Source: Paraburkholderia hiiakae (GTDB lineage: Bacteria > Pseudomonadota > Gammaproteobacteria > Burkholderiales > Burkholderiaceae). Taken from it: 64,000 bases of DNA. The position numbers and the translations under genes are program-made. The notes under the pieces are model-generated. The model was given only the letters and a program-made list of their open reading frames with translations. It was not told the origin of the DNA and made no database searches. The stretch lies in contig NZ_CAJHCQ010000019.1 of assembly GCF_904848665.1 (NCBI RefSeq), positions 62,001-126,000 of the forward strand, read 5' to 3'. Positions 17,607 through 26,150 of this stretch are shown in pieces (position 1 is the first letter of the stretch; every line of letters begins with the position of its first letter).

Positions 17607-19244
17607 TTAGGTACAAACGTTTGCAGTGCGTTTCCGTGGCTGGATGGCTACCGCTGCTATCCCGGCTCCAGCAAACGCACACGCGGCGGACACAGCGGCG
17701 ACTGCACGCAGCGCGTCGATCATGGCGTCCGCTTGCGCGCGTGCCATCAACATCTCGTTCTGCCCATGGGCGTCGCCCGATGTCATTGCACCTCGCTCGT
17801 CAGGCTCCAGCAACTGTCCCGTCTCGCGCGCGTTCTGCGGGATGTGCAGCGCGTCGAGGCGCGCCGCTAGCGCTGCGTGATGCGACCACACGAACACGAT
17901 GCCAAGCACCGCAACCGCCAGCAGGCTCGCCACGCGCGCAACGGCATTGTTGATACCGGAGGCGACGCCCGTGCGCTCGCTCGACACCGAGCCCATCACG
18001 GTCGTGGTGAGCGGCGCGACGGTGATCGTCATCCCGAGCCCAAGCACCGCGAGCGCAGGGAAGAATCCGGTCCAATAACCGCCGCGCACGAACGGCAATG
18101 CCAATAGCGTGAACCCGATTCCGGCAACGCACGGCCCAACGCTCAGCAACGCGCGTGAGCCGAAGCGGCTCGTCAATCCGCCGGTGAAGCGCGATAGCAA
18201 ACCGATAATGACAGGCACCGGCAGTAGCGCCGCGCCCGCTTCGGTCGCCGTGTAGCCATGCGCGCGGATCAGCGTGAACGGCAGGAAGAAGAATGCGCCG
18301 CCGAGCCCGAAGTAAAGCAGCAGCGTGACGAGATTCGCGCCGGTGAAATCGCGCGAGCGGAACACATCGAGCGGCATCATGGGGCTGGCGCTGCGTGCTT
18401 CGATCATCACGAATGCGGCGAGCACGACTACGCCGACACCAATCGCGCCCAATACGAGCGGATGCTGAAAGCCTCGCGCGGAGGCCTGAGTCAGGCCGAA
18501 CGTGAGCGCGGCGAGTCCCCCTGCCGCGGCCAGCGAGCCGGGCCAGTCGAGCTGCCCGGGCGCATCGGGCCTGTGGCTGTTGGGCACCGACGAAATGGCG
18601 AACGCGATCGTTATCGCGGCAAGCGGGACGTTCAGGAAAAAGATCGCGCGCCACGAAAACGCATCGACGAGCCAGCCGCCCGCCACGGGTCCCACCGCCG
18701 AGGTGATCGCGCCAAAGCCCGCCCAGGTGCCGATTGCCCGTCCGCGCGCTTCGTCGTCGAACACGGCGCCAATGATCGCGAGACTGCTGGGTACGAGCAG
18801 TGCCGCGCCGATACCTTGCACCGCGCGCGCGGCGATCAGTGCAGCCGCATTCGGCGCCAGGCCGCAAGCGGCCGACGCCAGCGTGAAAAGCGCGATGCCC
18901 GCGATAAACACCGTGCGGCGGCCAAGCTTGTCCCCCATCGACCCGCCGACCAGCACGAGGGAACCGAGAAAGAGGAGATACGCGTTGACGACCCATTGCA
19001 TCGCCGCGACGCTCGCACCGAGTTCGCTCTGAATGGAAGGCAGCGCGACATTGACGACGGAGCCGTCGATGAACGCCATGCTCGATCCCAGAATCGTCGC
19101 AGCGAGCGCGAGACGCTTGCGCCGGCACGGACGGTCGATTGTGGTGGGCTGCGTGCGGATAACGAGCTCGTCGCACGGGCTCGCCTGCGCAGCGACGACG
19201 TGCGCGCCCTTCGGCTCGCTTTCAACAAGATCCGGGTTGGCCAA
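17607..19244 (-). CDS. DHA2-family MFS drug:proton exporter
   Basis: A 545-aa transporter of the 14-helix EmrB/QacA group. The opening FIDGSVVNVALPSI is the family motif in helix 1, followed by motif A (GGSMGDKLGRRTVFIAG) and the helix-5 antiporter motif (GPVAGGWLVD). The start is a TTG with GGGAG six bases upstream; a hydrophilic N-terminal tail of about 40 residues precedes helix 1. It should expel hydrophobic compounds, substrate unknown. No membrane-fusion partner is adjacent. It is divergent from the lipoprotein gene and 364 bases upstream of bcsD, so probably not part of the bcs operon. Confidence 0.9.
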   Translation of the reverse strand: MANPDLVESEPKGAHVVAAQASPCDELVIRTQPTTIDRPCRRKRLALAATILGSSMAFIDGSVVNVALPSIQSELGASVAAMQWVVNAYLLFLGSLVLVGGSMGDKLGRRTVFIAGIALFTLASAACGLAPNAAALIAARAVQGIGAALLVPSSLAIIGAVFDDEARGRAIGTWAGFGAITSAVGPVAGGWLVDAFSWRAIFFLNVPLAAITIAFAISSVPNSHRPDAPGQLDWPGSLAAAGGLAALTFGLTQASARGFQHPLVLGAIGVGVVVLAAFVMIEARSASPMMPLDVFRSRDFTGANLVTLLLYFGLGGAFFFLPFTLIRAHGYTATEAGAALLPVPVIIGLLSRFTGGLTSRFGSRALLSVGPCVAGIGFTLLALPFVRGGYWTGFFPALAVLGLGMTITVAPLTTTVMGSVSSERTGVASGINNAVARVASLLAVAVLGIVFVWSHHAALAARLDALHIPQNARETGQLLEPDERGAMTSGDAHGQNEMLMARAQADAMIDALRAVAAVSAACAFAGAGIAAVAIQPRKRTANVCT

Positions 19245-19453
19245 GTTCGCTCCCGTGTGGATCGATGGTGACTAGAGTCTGTTTATGCCAGCGGCGCCAG
19301 TCAACCCCGGCGAGCGCATACCTTTGCGCCGCGGATCACCGTGCGCACGCAATCCAGATCAGGCTGGTATATATCCGTCTGCTGGCCGCAGCGCTGCGCC
19401 GTCCCCCATTTCGCCGCACGCTTGCGCGCCCGCGCGAATGGCCTGGATCCTTC

Positions 19454-21559
19454 ATGACGCGCCCTTACTCATCACACATGTCGCGTTGCCCGGTGTCGGC
19501 CGATGTAGTGGCCCGTGTGTTGACCCGTGTGTTGGCCCTTTTCGTCGCCGTGCTGCTATCCGGCTGCGCGATGGTGCGGGTGAACTCGCTCGGCCCGCAG
19601 CAGTACTTTGCCATGCGTCGCGGAGATATTCTCTCGACCGGCCAGCTGAGCGCGGCGACACAGGCCACGTTGCGCGTTGCGGCCCTGGACGAAGGTTCGT
19701 GCCAGAGCGCGCCGCAAGCGTGTATCGACACGATCGCAAGCGTCGGCGGACTCAATACCGACCAGCGCCTCGCCAGCCTCGCCGAGTTATCGCTCCAGAT
19801 GGCGCTTGCGCAAATGCCGCCCGCCGGCACCCCCTGGAGCGACGCTCAATTCGATTCGTGGCTCAAGACAGCGCGATACGCGTACGCCTTTCTGTTCTTC
19901 GGTCAACGCACGGCTGGCGAACGGGCATTCGAGGATCGCCAGACACAGGTTCGCGACTACTACAACTATGCGGTCCAGGAGCTTGCCGCCGCGCTGTTCT
20001 TGCGCGGCGCGCATGAAACGAACAGCGACCGCGATCCGGAAAAGCAGTCGATAGCCGGCTGGACCATTCATATCGACCTGAGAGAAGTCCGGCTGCCCGA
20101 GGGCGTACGCGAACTCAGCGAAGTCATTCCGGCCGCGGGGCTGTCATTCGCGGGACTGCGCAATACCTATCGCCGCGACGGTCTCGGCGCGGAACTGGTT
20201 GCGGTCACGCAAGCCGCCGCGCCCGACCCAGCCAGCGAAACGGAGAACAGCGCGGAAAACAGCGCGACAAGCGGCACGACAAGCAGCGCGACACCCGCCG
20301 AAGGCAATGCGAATTCGAACGCAGCCGCCACCATCTGGTTCGGACCCGGCTCGCTTCCGTTCAATGAAATGCCTTCGCCGAACGTCACCGCACTGATGGC
20401 GTTTGGCGAGGGCACGCTCGAGCAAGTGCTCGATTCGCACAACGTGATCTTCTCCGCCTACGATCCGTATCGCGTAGAGCGCGTAGAGCTGAATGGCCAG
20501 ACCGTGCCGCTCGCGGCCAACTTCAGCGCGGGCTACGGCATCTGGCTTGCCCGCTCCGGTTTTGCCAGGCAGTCCTTGCGTTCGCTGCTCGGCCGCACGA
20601 GGGGAATCGATCGTCCACGTATTTACATGATGCAACCCTTCGACCCGGACCGGCGCATTGTTCTGATGCTGCACGGATTGGCCAGCAGTCCCGAGGCATG
20701 GGTCAACGTCGCCAACGACATTCAGGGCGACGAAATGCTTCGCGAGCATTTCCAGGTCTGGCAGGTCTACTACCCGACTAACGTGCCCATTCTCGTGAAC
20801 CTCGCGAGAATACGCCAGGCGGTGCAACTGACGCTCGCGCATTTCGATCCCGCAGGCACGCTGCCCGCTTCGAACGGCATGGTACTGATTGGGCACAGCA
20901 TGGGCGGCGTGCTCGCCCGACTGCTCGTGTCATCTTCCGACGATGTGCTATGGGTAACCGTCAAGGACAACTACCTGCCCGAAGGAATCGACATCGTTCG
21001 CGACGATGAGCGGCTCAATCGCCTGCTGCGCTTTACGCCGATGACACAGGTCGAGCGCGCAATCTTCATCGCCGCGCCACACCGCGGCACGCCGTTCGCG
21101 AGCAACCGCCTTTCCCGATGGGTCGCAAACCTGGTGCGCTTGCCACTTGCGCTGTTAAAGGAGTTCGACGAGATGCTGCAGACCGCGACCAACGCGGATA
21201 GCACCCAGAGGGCGGGAAAGACCATCCCGATTCCCAACAGCATTGAGCAGTTGCGGGAGACAAATCCAATCATTCAGTCGACTTCACGACTGCCGATCAG
21301 CCCGAATGTGTGCTTTCACTCGATTATTGCGAGGCGCCGTGAGACAGGCCCGCTCGAGGATTCCGACGATGGGGTCGTCCCCTACCGTAGCGCGCACCTC
21401 GACGGCGCGCTCTCCGAAAAGGTGATCGTTTCTGGACATAGCGTTCAGGAAACCCCTGAGGCGATTTTTGAAATCCGGCGCATTCTGCACGAGGATATTG
21501 AGGTGTTTGATAACCATGGCGCACCGGATGGCGCTTGCGCACGTCTACGCGCCAATTGA
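19454..21559 (+). CDS. Lipoprotein with alpha/beta-hydrolase (lipase/esterase-like) domain
   Basis: From the ATG at 19454 the protein has 701 aa; the frame is open further upstream but this start puts a lipobox (LLSG before Cys38) in the right place. An N-terminal domain of about 400 residues has no recognised family and includes a low-complexity Ser/Thr/Ala/Asn linker (about 255-295). The C-terminal domain has LMLHGLASSPEAW (oxyanion region), GHSMG with candidate nucleophile Ser482, DGVVPYRSAHL with a likely acidic residue, and VIVSGHSV with the candidate His. It should act on lipids or esters at the membrane. It runs divergently from the MFS gene. Confidence 0.8.
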   Translation: MTRPYSSHMSRCPVSADVVARVLTRVLALFVAVLLSGCAMVRVNSLGPQQYFAMRRGDILSTGQLSAATQATLRVAALDEGSCQSAPQACIDTIASVGGLNTDQRLASLAELSLQMALAQMPPAGTPWSDAQFDSWLKTARYAYAFLFFGQRTAGERAFEDRQTQVRDYYNYAVQELAAALFLRGAHETNSDRDPEKQSIAGWTIHIDLREVRLPEGVRELSEVIPAAGLSFAGLRNTYRRDGLGAELVAVTQAAAPDPASETENSAENSATSGTTSSATPAEGNANSNAAATIWFGPGSLPFNEMPSPNVTALMAFGEGTLEQVLDSHNVIFSAYDPYRVERVELNGQTVPLAANFSAGYGIWLARSGFARQSLRSLLGRTRGIDRPRIYMMQPFDPDRRIVLMLHGLASSPEAWVNVANDIQGDEMLREHFQVWQVYYPTNVPILVNLARIRQAVQLTLAHFDPAGTLPASNGMVLIGHSMGGVLARLLVSSSDDVLWVTVKDNYLPEGIDIVRDDERLNRLLRFTPMTQVERAIFIAAPHRGTPFASNRLSRWVANLVRLPLALLKEFDEMLQTATNADSTQRAGKTIPIPNSIEQLRETNPIIQSTSRLPISPNVCFHSIIARRRETGPLEDSDDGVVPYRSAHLDGALSEKVIVSGHSVQETPEAIFEIRRILHEDIEVFDNHGAPDGACARLRAN

Positions 21560-21571
21560 ACCGGCAGGGGT

Positions 21572-22024
21572 CTAGTCCGCCGCCATTCGCTTGCGCGCGC
21601 TCATGAAAGGTCCAGTCGGTTCGCGCGCCGGCGCGAACCGGTCGAAGCCCACGGGGCCAGGCATGTCGATATAAACCGCCTCCATCCCCTGCCGGCTGTA
21701 ACTCTCATGCCAGAAGCCCGCGCCGCCGCTGTCGCGCAGGAACTCGCCCCACCAGCGCGAATGCGGCGCGCTGCGCGTAAAAGCCTCAAGACTTTCGAGG
21801 TCACGCCAATACTGGCGGATACCCACATGATTGAGGGCGAACAGGAACTGCTCGCTCGAGAGCAATCCGCCAGGCGGGTTCAGTTCGATTTGCCGCAAGC
21901 CTTTGCCGATGCCGAATAAGGTGGCGATGCCCCGCAGCCTGCGCACGCGAAAGCCGAGGATGATGACCACGAGATCCGGATAGGCGCTGAGGTCGACGGA
22001 CCTACGGGTGACGGAGGCTTGCAT
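21572..22024 (-). CDS. DUF4188-like monooxygenase-family protein
   Basis: A 150-aa protein from the ATG at 22024 (MQASVTRRSVDLSAYPDLVV...). The pattern ILGFRVRRLRGIATLFGIGK, then QYWRDLESLEAFTRS and HSRWWGEFLRDSGGAGFWHE, fits the DUF4188 group, a ferredoxin-like dimeric alpha/beta barrel fold annotated as monooxygenase-like. A longer frame extending to 22804 crosses the divergent regulator gene and is not credible. It is divergent from the TetR gene with paired operators between them, so it is probably that regulator's target. Confidence 0.75.
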   Translation of the reverse strand: MQASVTRRSVDLSAYPDLVVIILGFRVRRLRGIATLFGIGKGLRQIELNPPGGLLSSEQFLFALNHVGIRQYWRDLESLEAFTRSAPHSRWWGEFLRDSGGAGFWHESYSRQGMEAVYIDMPGPVGFDRFAPAREPTGPFMSARKRMAAD

Positions 22025-22038
22025 GGTGGCTCCCGGCT

Positions 22039-22078
22039 GCTTACGCTGTAAGCATAGGCTCGAATGAATACAGCGTAA
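22039..22078. promoter_or_regulatory. Paired TetR-type operators in divergent promoter
   Basis: TTACGCTGTA (22041-22050) recurs in inverted form as TACAGCGTAA (22069-22078). The first copy is itself a palindrome, GCTTAC-GCT-GTAAGC (22039-22053). The sites lie between the DUF4188-like gene and the TetR gene and end only six bases before the TetR ATG. This is the usual layout for an autoregulated TetR switch. Confidence 0.65.
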
Positions 22079-22084
22079 ACAGCG

Positions 22085-22648
22085 ATGAGTGATTCGATAT
22101 TGTCCCTTCGTGACCGCCTGGTCGACTGCGCGCTGACCTTGCTCGAACAAGGCGAAAGCGACGTCAGCCTGCGGGCGGTTGCGCGGGCAGCCGGTGTTTC
22201 GGCGATGGCGCCGTACCGCCATTTCGAGGACAAGGCCGCGCTGATGGGCGCCGTCGCGCTCAAGGGCTTTGCCATGCTGGAGGCGGACGCCGCGCGCGCG
22301 GATCAGGCGGACGACGCGTGCGAAGCGCTCACCGCGCAGGGCCTGGCCTACGTTGGCTTCGCCCGCGCGCATCCTGCGCTGTTCCGGCTGATGTTCGCCG
22401 ATGGCGCAGGACTCGCGCTGCCGCACGAGGACTGCCGGGGGGCTTACAGGCTGATGACGCGACGCGTGGCGGAACTGGCGCCGCATTGGGTCGAGGCGGG
22501 CGCGCTCGCCTGCTGGGGGCTGGTTCACGGACTGGCGACGCTGGCGCTCGACGTGCGCATTCCGGCACATCCCGCTGCTGAACAAGGGGCGATGGCCCTG
22601 ATGACGTATGCGCTGAAGGTCGCGCCGCCCGGCCTCATCGGCGCCTGA
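22085..22648 (+). CDS. TetR/AcrR-family transcriptional regulator
   Basis: A 187-aa repressor. The N-terminal helix-turn-helix (SLRAVARAAGVSAMAPYRHF, about residues 30-49) is typical. The C-terminal part, with FARAHPALFRLMF (about 97-109) and ACWGLVHGLATLALD, resembles the WHG/TetR_C_33 ligand domain. No Shine-Dalgarno sequence is seen; the ATG is almost adjacent to the operator, so the leader must be short. It likely represses itself and the DUF4188-like gene. The inducer is unknown. Confidence 0.9.
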   Translation: MSDSILSLRDRLVDCALTLLEQGESDVSLRAVARAAGVSAMAPYRHFEDKAALMGAVALKGFAMLEADAARADQADDACEALTAQGLAYVGFARAHPALFRLMFADGAGLALPHEDCRGAYRLMTRRVAELAPHWVEAGALACWGLVHGLATLALDVRIPAHPAAEQGAMALMTYALKVAPPGLIGA

Positions 22649-22723
22649 CGCGCCATCCACAGCACGCGCATTGCCTCTCGCGCGTACGATTGCCAGCAAC
22701 GCGATGACGACGAGAGAGGAGCC

Positions 22724-23842
22724 ATGGCGATTGAGGAATCCCCAAGCGGCGTGCAACAGTCCGGCCCCAAAGTCGCGCTCGCCCTGCAGGGCGGAGGCTC
22801 GCACGGCGCCTTCACGTGGGGCGTGCTCGATCGATTGCTCGAATCGACTTCGCAGGGAACGCCATTCAATATCGAGGCGATCAGCGGCGCGAGCGCGGGC
22901 GGAATCAACGCGGCGCTCTGCGCAGCGGGCCTCGCCAACGGCGGCGCAACGAAAGCCCGCGAGATGCTTCGCGCCTTTTGGGAAGCGGTGTCGCGCGCCG
23001 GGACGCTGGCCGGCAACGCACTCTTCGGCTTTTCCGAGCCTGGACCGTTCGGCGGCTGGAATATCGACTGGAGTCCCGGCGCCATTTTGACGGAGGTCGT
23101 GGGACTCGTCGCCTCGCCTTATGACAATCCCTTTTATCGCGATCCGCTCGGCCCGTTGATCCGCTCCACAGTTTCAGAAACGGATCTCGCTACGCTCAAC
23201 ACGAAGAGCGGCGCCCCGCAGCTTTTCATTTGCGCAACCAATGTACGAACCAACGAGCGCGCCATCTTCACGCAACCCGAAATTTCCGTCGAGGTGCTGC
23301 GCGCCTCCGCGTGCCTGCCGAGCGAATTCCGCACCGTGGAGGTCAACGGCGTGCCGTACTGGGATGGCGGCTATCTGGGCAATCCGCCCTTGGCGCCGCT
23401 GATCGCCCACGCACAGGACCTGATCCTGATCCTCGTGAATCCGTTCGTGCGCCACGACATGCCACCGAAAAACGCTCGCGGCATTCTGGAACGGCTCAAC
23501 GAAATCGGTTTCAACGCTTCCGTCGTACTGGAGATCAACGCGATCGAAGCGGTCAACCGCGTGCTCGACTCGGTTGACGAGAAGGCAGCGAGCAAAAGCC
23601 GCTTCAAGACCGTCCGGTTTCACCTGATTCGCGACGACGACTTTCTCGCGAAGTTCGGCTTCGTCTCCAAGAGCAGTACGTCCTGGCCGTTGCTCAAAAC
23701 GCTGTTCGAGCGCGGACGCGAAGTGGCGGACGTGTGGCTCAAAAAAGACTACGCAAATCTCGGGCAAGCGTCTTCGCTTAACGTAAAGGATTCGTTGCTC
23801 GATCCGACGCTCAAGCAAGGCAGCGGGCCGCACGCGCAATAA
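22724..23842 (+). CDS. Patatin-like phospholipase
   Basis: A 372-aa soluble patatin. LALQGGGSHG (about 20-29) is the oxyanion loop, GASAG with Ser57 is the nucleophile elbow, and DGG at Asp214 completes the Ser-Asp dyad. No signal peptide is present. Patatins hydrolyse acyl esters of phospholipids or similar lipids. Many bacterial homologues of this kind sit next to PHA or lipid genes, but the neighbours here are unrelated. GGAG lies four bases before the ATG. It is a single gene following the TetR gene by 75 bases. Confidence 0.92.
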   Translation: MAIEESPSGVQQSGPKVALALQGGGSHGAFTWGVLDRLLESTSQGTPFNIEAISGASAGGINAALCAAGLANGGATKAREMLRAFWEAVSRAGTLAGNALFGFSEPGPFGGWNIDWSPGAILTEVVGLVASPYDNPFYRDPLGPLIRSTVSETDLATLNTKSGAPQLFICATNVRTNERAIFTQPEISVEVLRASACLPSEFRTVEVNGVPYWDGGYLGNPPLAPLIAHAQDLILILVNPFVRHDMPPKNARGILERLNEIGFNASVVLEINAIEAVNRVLDSVDEKAASKSRFKTVRFHLIRDDDFLAKFGFVSKSSTSWPLLKTLFERGREVADVWLKKDYANLGQASSLNVKDSLLDPTLKQGSGPHAQ

Positions 23843-24018
23843 CGCTTTCGGCGTGACGTTCAAACCGGGGTATCCGCCCGGGTGCGGACCATGAGCGGCC
23901 GTTCGCGTCACCACCGCCACTGTCGCTCGAACGACGGCTCCATAGCGTACAGTGAGTGATGCGTTCGCGCACAGTAGCCCAGGAATCGACCTGGACTTAG
24001 CCCTGGGGGAGCAGATCA

Positions 24019-24789
24019 ATGCCGTTCGAATATATCGATGTCGAAACAGCAGTCCAACGAGATGGCTTACGCATGGTCGTGGTCGGTGGCGTGCCGAGCC
24101 CCTGGAGCGAAGCGGCCAAGGGCATCCTGCATATCAAGGGTATCGAGTGGGCTGCCGTGCGACTCGCCTACGACAGCGAGACACTAAAGCAGTGGACCGG
24201 GGAACTGAGCGCGCCCGTGCTCATGGTCGGGCAGGAGCGACCGCGCCGCGGTTGGGCAGATATTCTTCTGCTCGCGGAGCGGTTGGTCCCGTCACCTTCG
24301 TTGCTCCCGGATGACCCCGCCGAGCGTGCGCTGGCTTTCGGCCTTGCGCATGAACTGTGTGGTGAGAGCGGGTTGGGATGGTCTCGCCGCTTGCAGCTGA
24401 TTCATGCGGGTTTGCAGAATAGCGGTGGATTCCCCGATCGGGTCGCGAAATATCTGGGCAAGAAATATGGGTACAGCCGGGAGACCGGTGCCGCTGCGGC
24501 CGAGCGCGTGAAGGCGCTGCTGGGGATGCTGAGCGCGCGTCTTAAGGCGCAGCGGGAGGCAGGCTCGCCGTATTACATTGGCCATACAGTGACAGCGGTC
24601 GATGTGTACAGTGCCAGCGTTGTCGGGCTCTTCCGCCCGCTACCGCATGACTTGTGTCCGATGGACGCGAGCGTGAGGACCGCTTTCGAAACGCAGGACC
24701 CAGAGACCGATGCGGCGTTGGATCCCATTTTGCTTGAACATCGCGATCTGATGTACGCGCGACATCTTGCGTTGCCGATATCGCTGTAG
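24019..24789 (+). CDS. Glutathione S-transferase-like protein
   Basis: A 256-aa protein from an ATG with GGGGGAG seven bases upstream. The N-terminal part (VVGGVPSPWSEAAKGILHIK) looks like a thioredoxin-fold GST domain, with PSPWS in the usual active-site region and APVLM as the cis-Pro motif. The helical C-terminal part is unlike common GSTs and ends with a sequence on metabolite-protein scale (DVYSASVVGLFRPLPHDLCP). Catalysis is unproven. GC content is normal for the window, in contrast to the gene 19 bases downstream. Confidence 0.7.
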   Translation: MPFEYIDVETAVQRDGLRMVVVGGVPSPWSEAAKGILHIKGIEWAAVRLAYDSETLKQWTGELSAPVLMVGQERPRRGWADILLLAERLVPSPSLLPDDPAERALAFGLAHELCGESGLGWSRRLQLIHAGLQNSGGFPDRVAKYLGKKYGYSRETGAAAAERVKALLGMLSARLKAQREAGSPYYIGHTVTAVDVYSASVVGLFRPLPHDLCPMDASVRTAFETQDPETDAALDPILLEHRDLMYARHLALPISL

Positions 24790-24808
24790 GTGAACGGAGC
24801 AAAGATAG

Positions 24809-25588
24809 GTGAACACAGAATTATCCAGACTTCCCGTCTACTTTTATGGCTACGACGACATAGAGACCTTTTGCCTGTCTAAAAGAGAGCAACTGGTTCA
24901 GGAGAACATAGGCTTGGTGCTAGGCATCTTGCGCGGCGGCGGCATACCGGCCTTGATGCTTTCCCAGATGCTTGGCATTCCCGTGGACTTCGTGCACTAC
25001 GATCGCGAGAAAGCAAGGGCTGAAATCAAAAACGGGGATGTGTTTGCCCTTCTCGACGCCTGCATCAAGGAAGGCAAGAGAATCTTGCTCGTAGACGACG
25101 TTGCCGGCGTTGGATACACGCTCGCCAACTGCTACGGTTATTTGCTCTCTTTGATCAAGGACGAATCTTCGATCAGGGTGTTGACGTTGGTGCACCACGA
25201 AAATAGCAGAACGAAAGCAGACTACTGCAAAGATTGCTCTTCAGTCCATGCAATATTGCCTTGGGAGAGGTATGTCACAGGCCGTCAGTGTCTCGATGAT
25301 TTCGCGAAGGCGCAAGAGGCGTTAAGAGATGACCAACGTTATAAAACAATATTGGCCATCGACGATTCTGTTAATCCATTGATACTGAAACATGAATGGA
25401 TTGTGGATCATCAACTGGAATTCAATGGCGACTATCAATCTATTGTCGATACCATCCGAATCATTGGACCCGAAGAAATTTATTGCAACAACGAATCCGT
25501 CATAGATGCCATATTGATCGAATTCCCGTTTGCCATTGTATACAAAACAATTGGCGCCAAAAGATACAGAGTAAGTTCGCTTGATTGA
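24809..25588 (+). CDS. Phosphoribosyltransferase-like protein with C-terminal extension
   Basis: A 259-aa protein from a GTG with GGAG upstream. LGILRGGGIPALMLSQMLGI (about 33-52) and LLVDDVAGVGYTL (about 88-100) are the substrate loop and PRPP-binding motif of type I phosphoribosyltransferases, and LPWERY resembles the purine PRTase aromatic motif. CKDC (about 136-139) might bind metal. The last 80 residues (from TILAIDDSVNPLILKHEW) are not recognised. The base composition is much lower in GC than the neighbours, with AT-rich third positions, a sign of recent transfer. The substrate is unknown; it need not be a purine. Confidence 0.75.
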   Translation: MNTELSRLPVYFYGYDDIETFCLSKREQLVQENIGLVLGILRGGGIPALMLSQMLGIPVDFVHYDREKARAEIKNGDVFALLDACIKEGKRILLVDDVAGVGYTLANCYGYLLSLIKDESSIRVLTLVHHENSRTKADYCKDCSSVHAILPWERYVTGRQCLDDFAKAQEALRDDQRYKTILAIDDSVNPLILKHEWIVDHQLEFNGDYQSIVDTIRIIGPEEIYCNNESVIDAILIEFPFAIVYKTIGAKRYRVSSLD

Positions 25589-26150
25589 TATTTAGAACAG
25601 CAGGACCCGATCGCGATTCCATGCTCAGGCCTCCCTGTCACTAGCCTATCGTCGATAGAAAAGACCTTCAGCAAGCCAAGACCGTGGCCTAAGGCAAGCA
25701 AACGTCTCGCTCTCCAACTTCTAGCGCGTCATTGCCACAGTATCCCCTCGGGGTTTATGGATGATTGCAATCCGCCCCAGCGAAGCGCTCATTTTCTCGC
25801 TGCGAACGATTGCGATCTTCTCTGAATGATGCAAACGATGACGGCACGGGAAATGTGAGCTACCGAACATATGTCCGCGTGGCGCCGGCGCTAGTCTTTA
25901 TTTCGTATTCCAAACAATAATCCCGGCCACATGTTTCCTGACCGGGTTGCTGAAGTCGAATCTGGCGCATTCGCACTGAGGTGTTCGTGTGATGGCTACC
26001 CCCACCATAGATCGAAGCCCTGAGTCGTGTTGCCTCGGCCTCGGCCTCGGCCTCGGCCTTTGCCGCTAACGCTTCACGTTGGATCAGTACCGGCGCCGCT
26101 TCGGTGCCCGCCGGCCGGTTTCGTGCGTCCTCTGACATCGGGAGGTACTC
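25589..26150. other. 562-base gap with a simple hexamer repeat; possible small minus-strand gene
   Basis: The left half keeps the lower GC of the phosphoribosyltransferase gene. A CCTCGG hexamer repeats about four times at 26034-26060. On the minus strand a frame from 26138 to 25860 would encode about 92 residues (MSEDARNRPAGTEAAPVLIQ..., then an Ala-Glu repeat, ending CGRDYCLEYEIKTSAGATR). It has no Shine-Dalgarno sequence, so I only mention it. GGGAGG at 26139-26145 belongs to the lipoprotein gene. Confidence 0.3.

Noticed and set aside
17607-19244. MFS exporter as part of the bcs operon
   Set aside because: 364-base AT-rich gap with its own promoter-like signals separates them, and no role in cellulose is known for DHA2 exporters.
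21572-22804. 410-codon minus-strand extension of the DUF4188-like gene
   Set aside because: Crosses the whole TetR gene and its operators; the true start is the ATG at 22024.
26034-26060. CCTCGG hexamer array as a CRISPR or phase-variation site
   Set aside because: Unit length is a multiple of three and copies are few, without spacers; a simple repeat is enough.
25860-26138. About 92-codon minus-strand frame ending in a plausible sequence
   Set aside because: No ribosome-binding site and partly a simple repeat. The last 40 residues look protein-like, so it is noted in the gap entry but not called as a gene.
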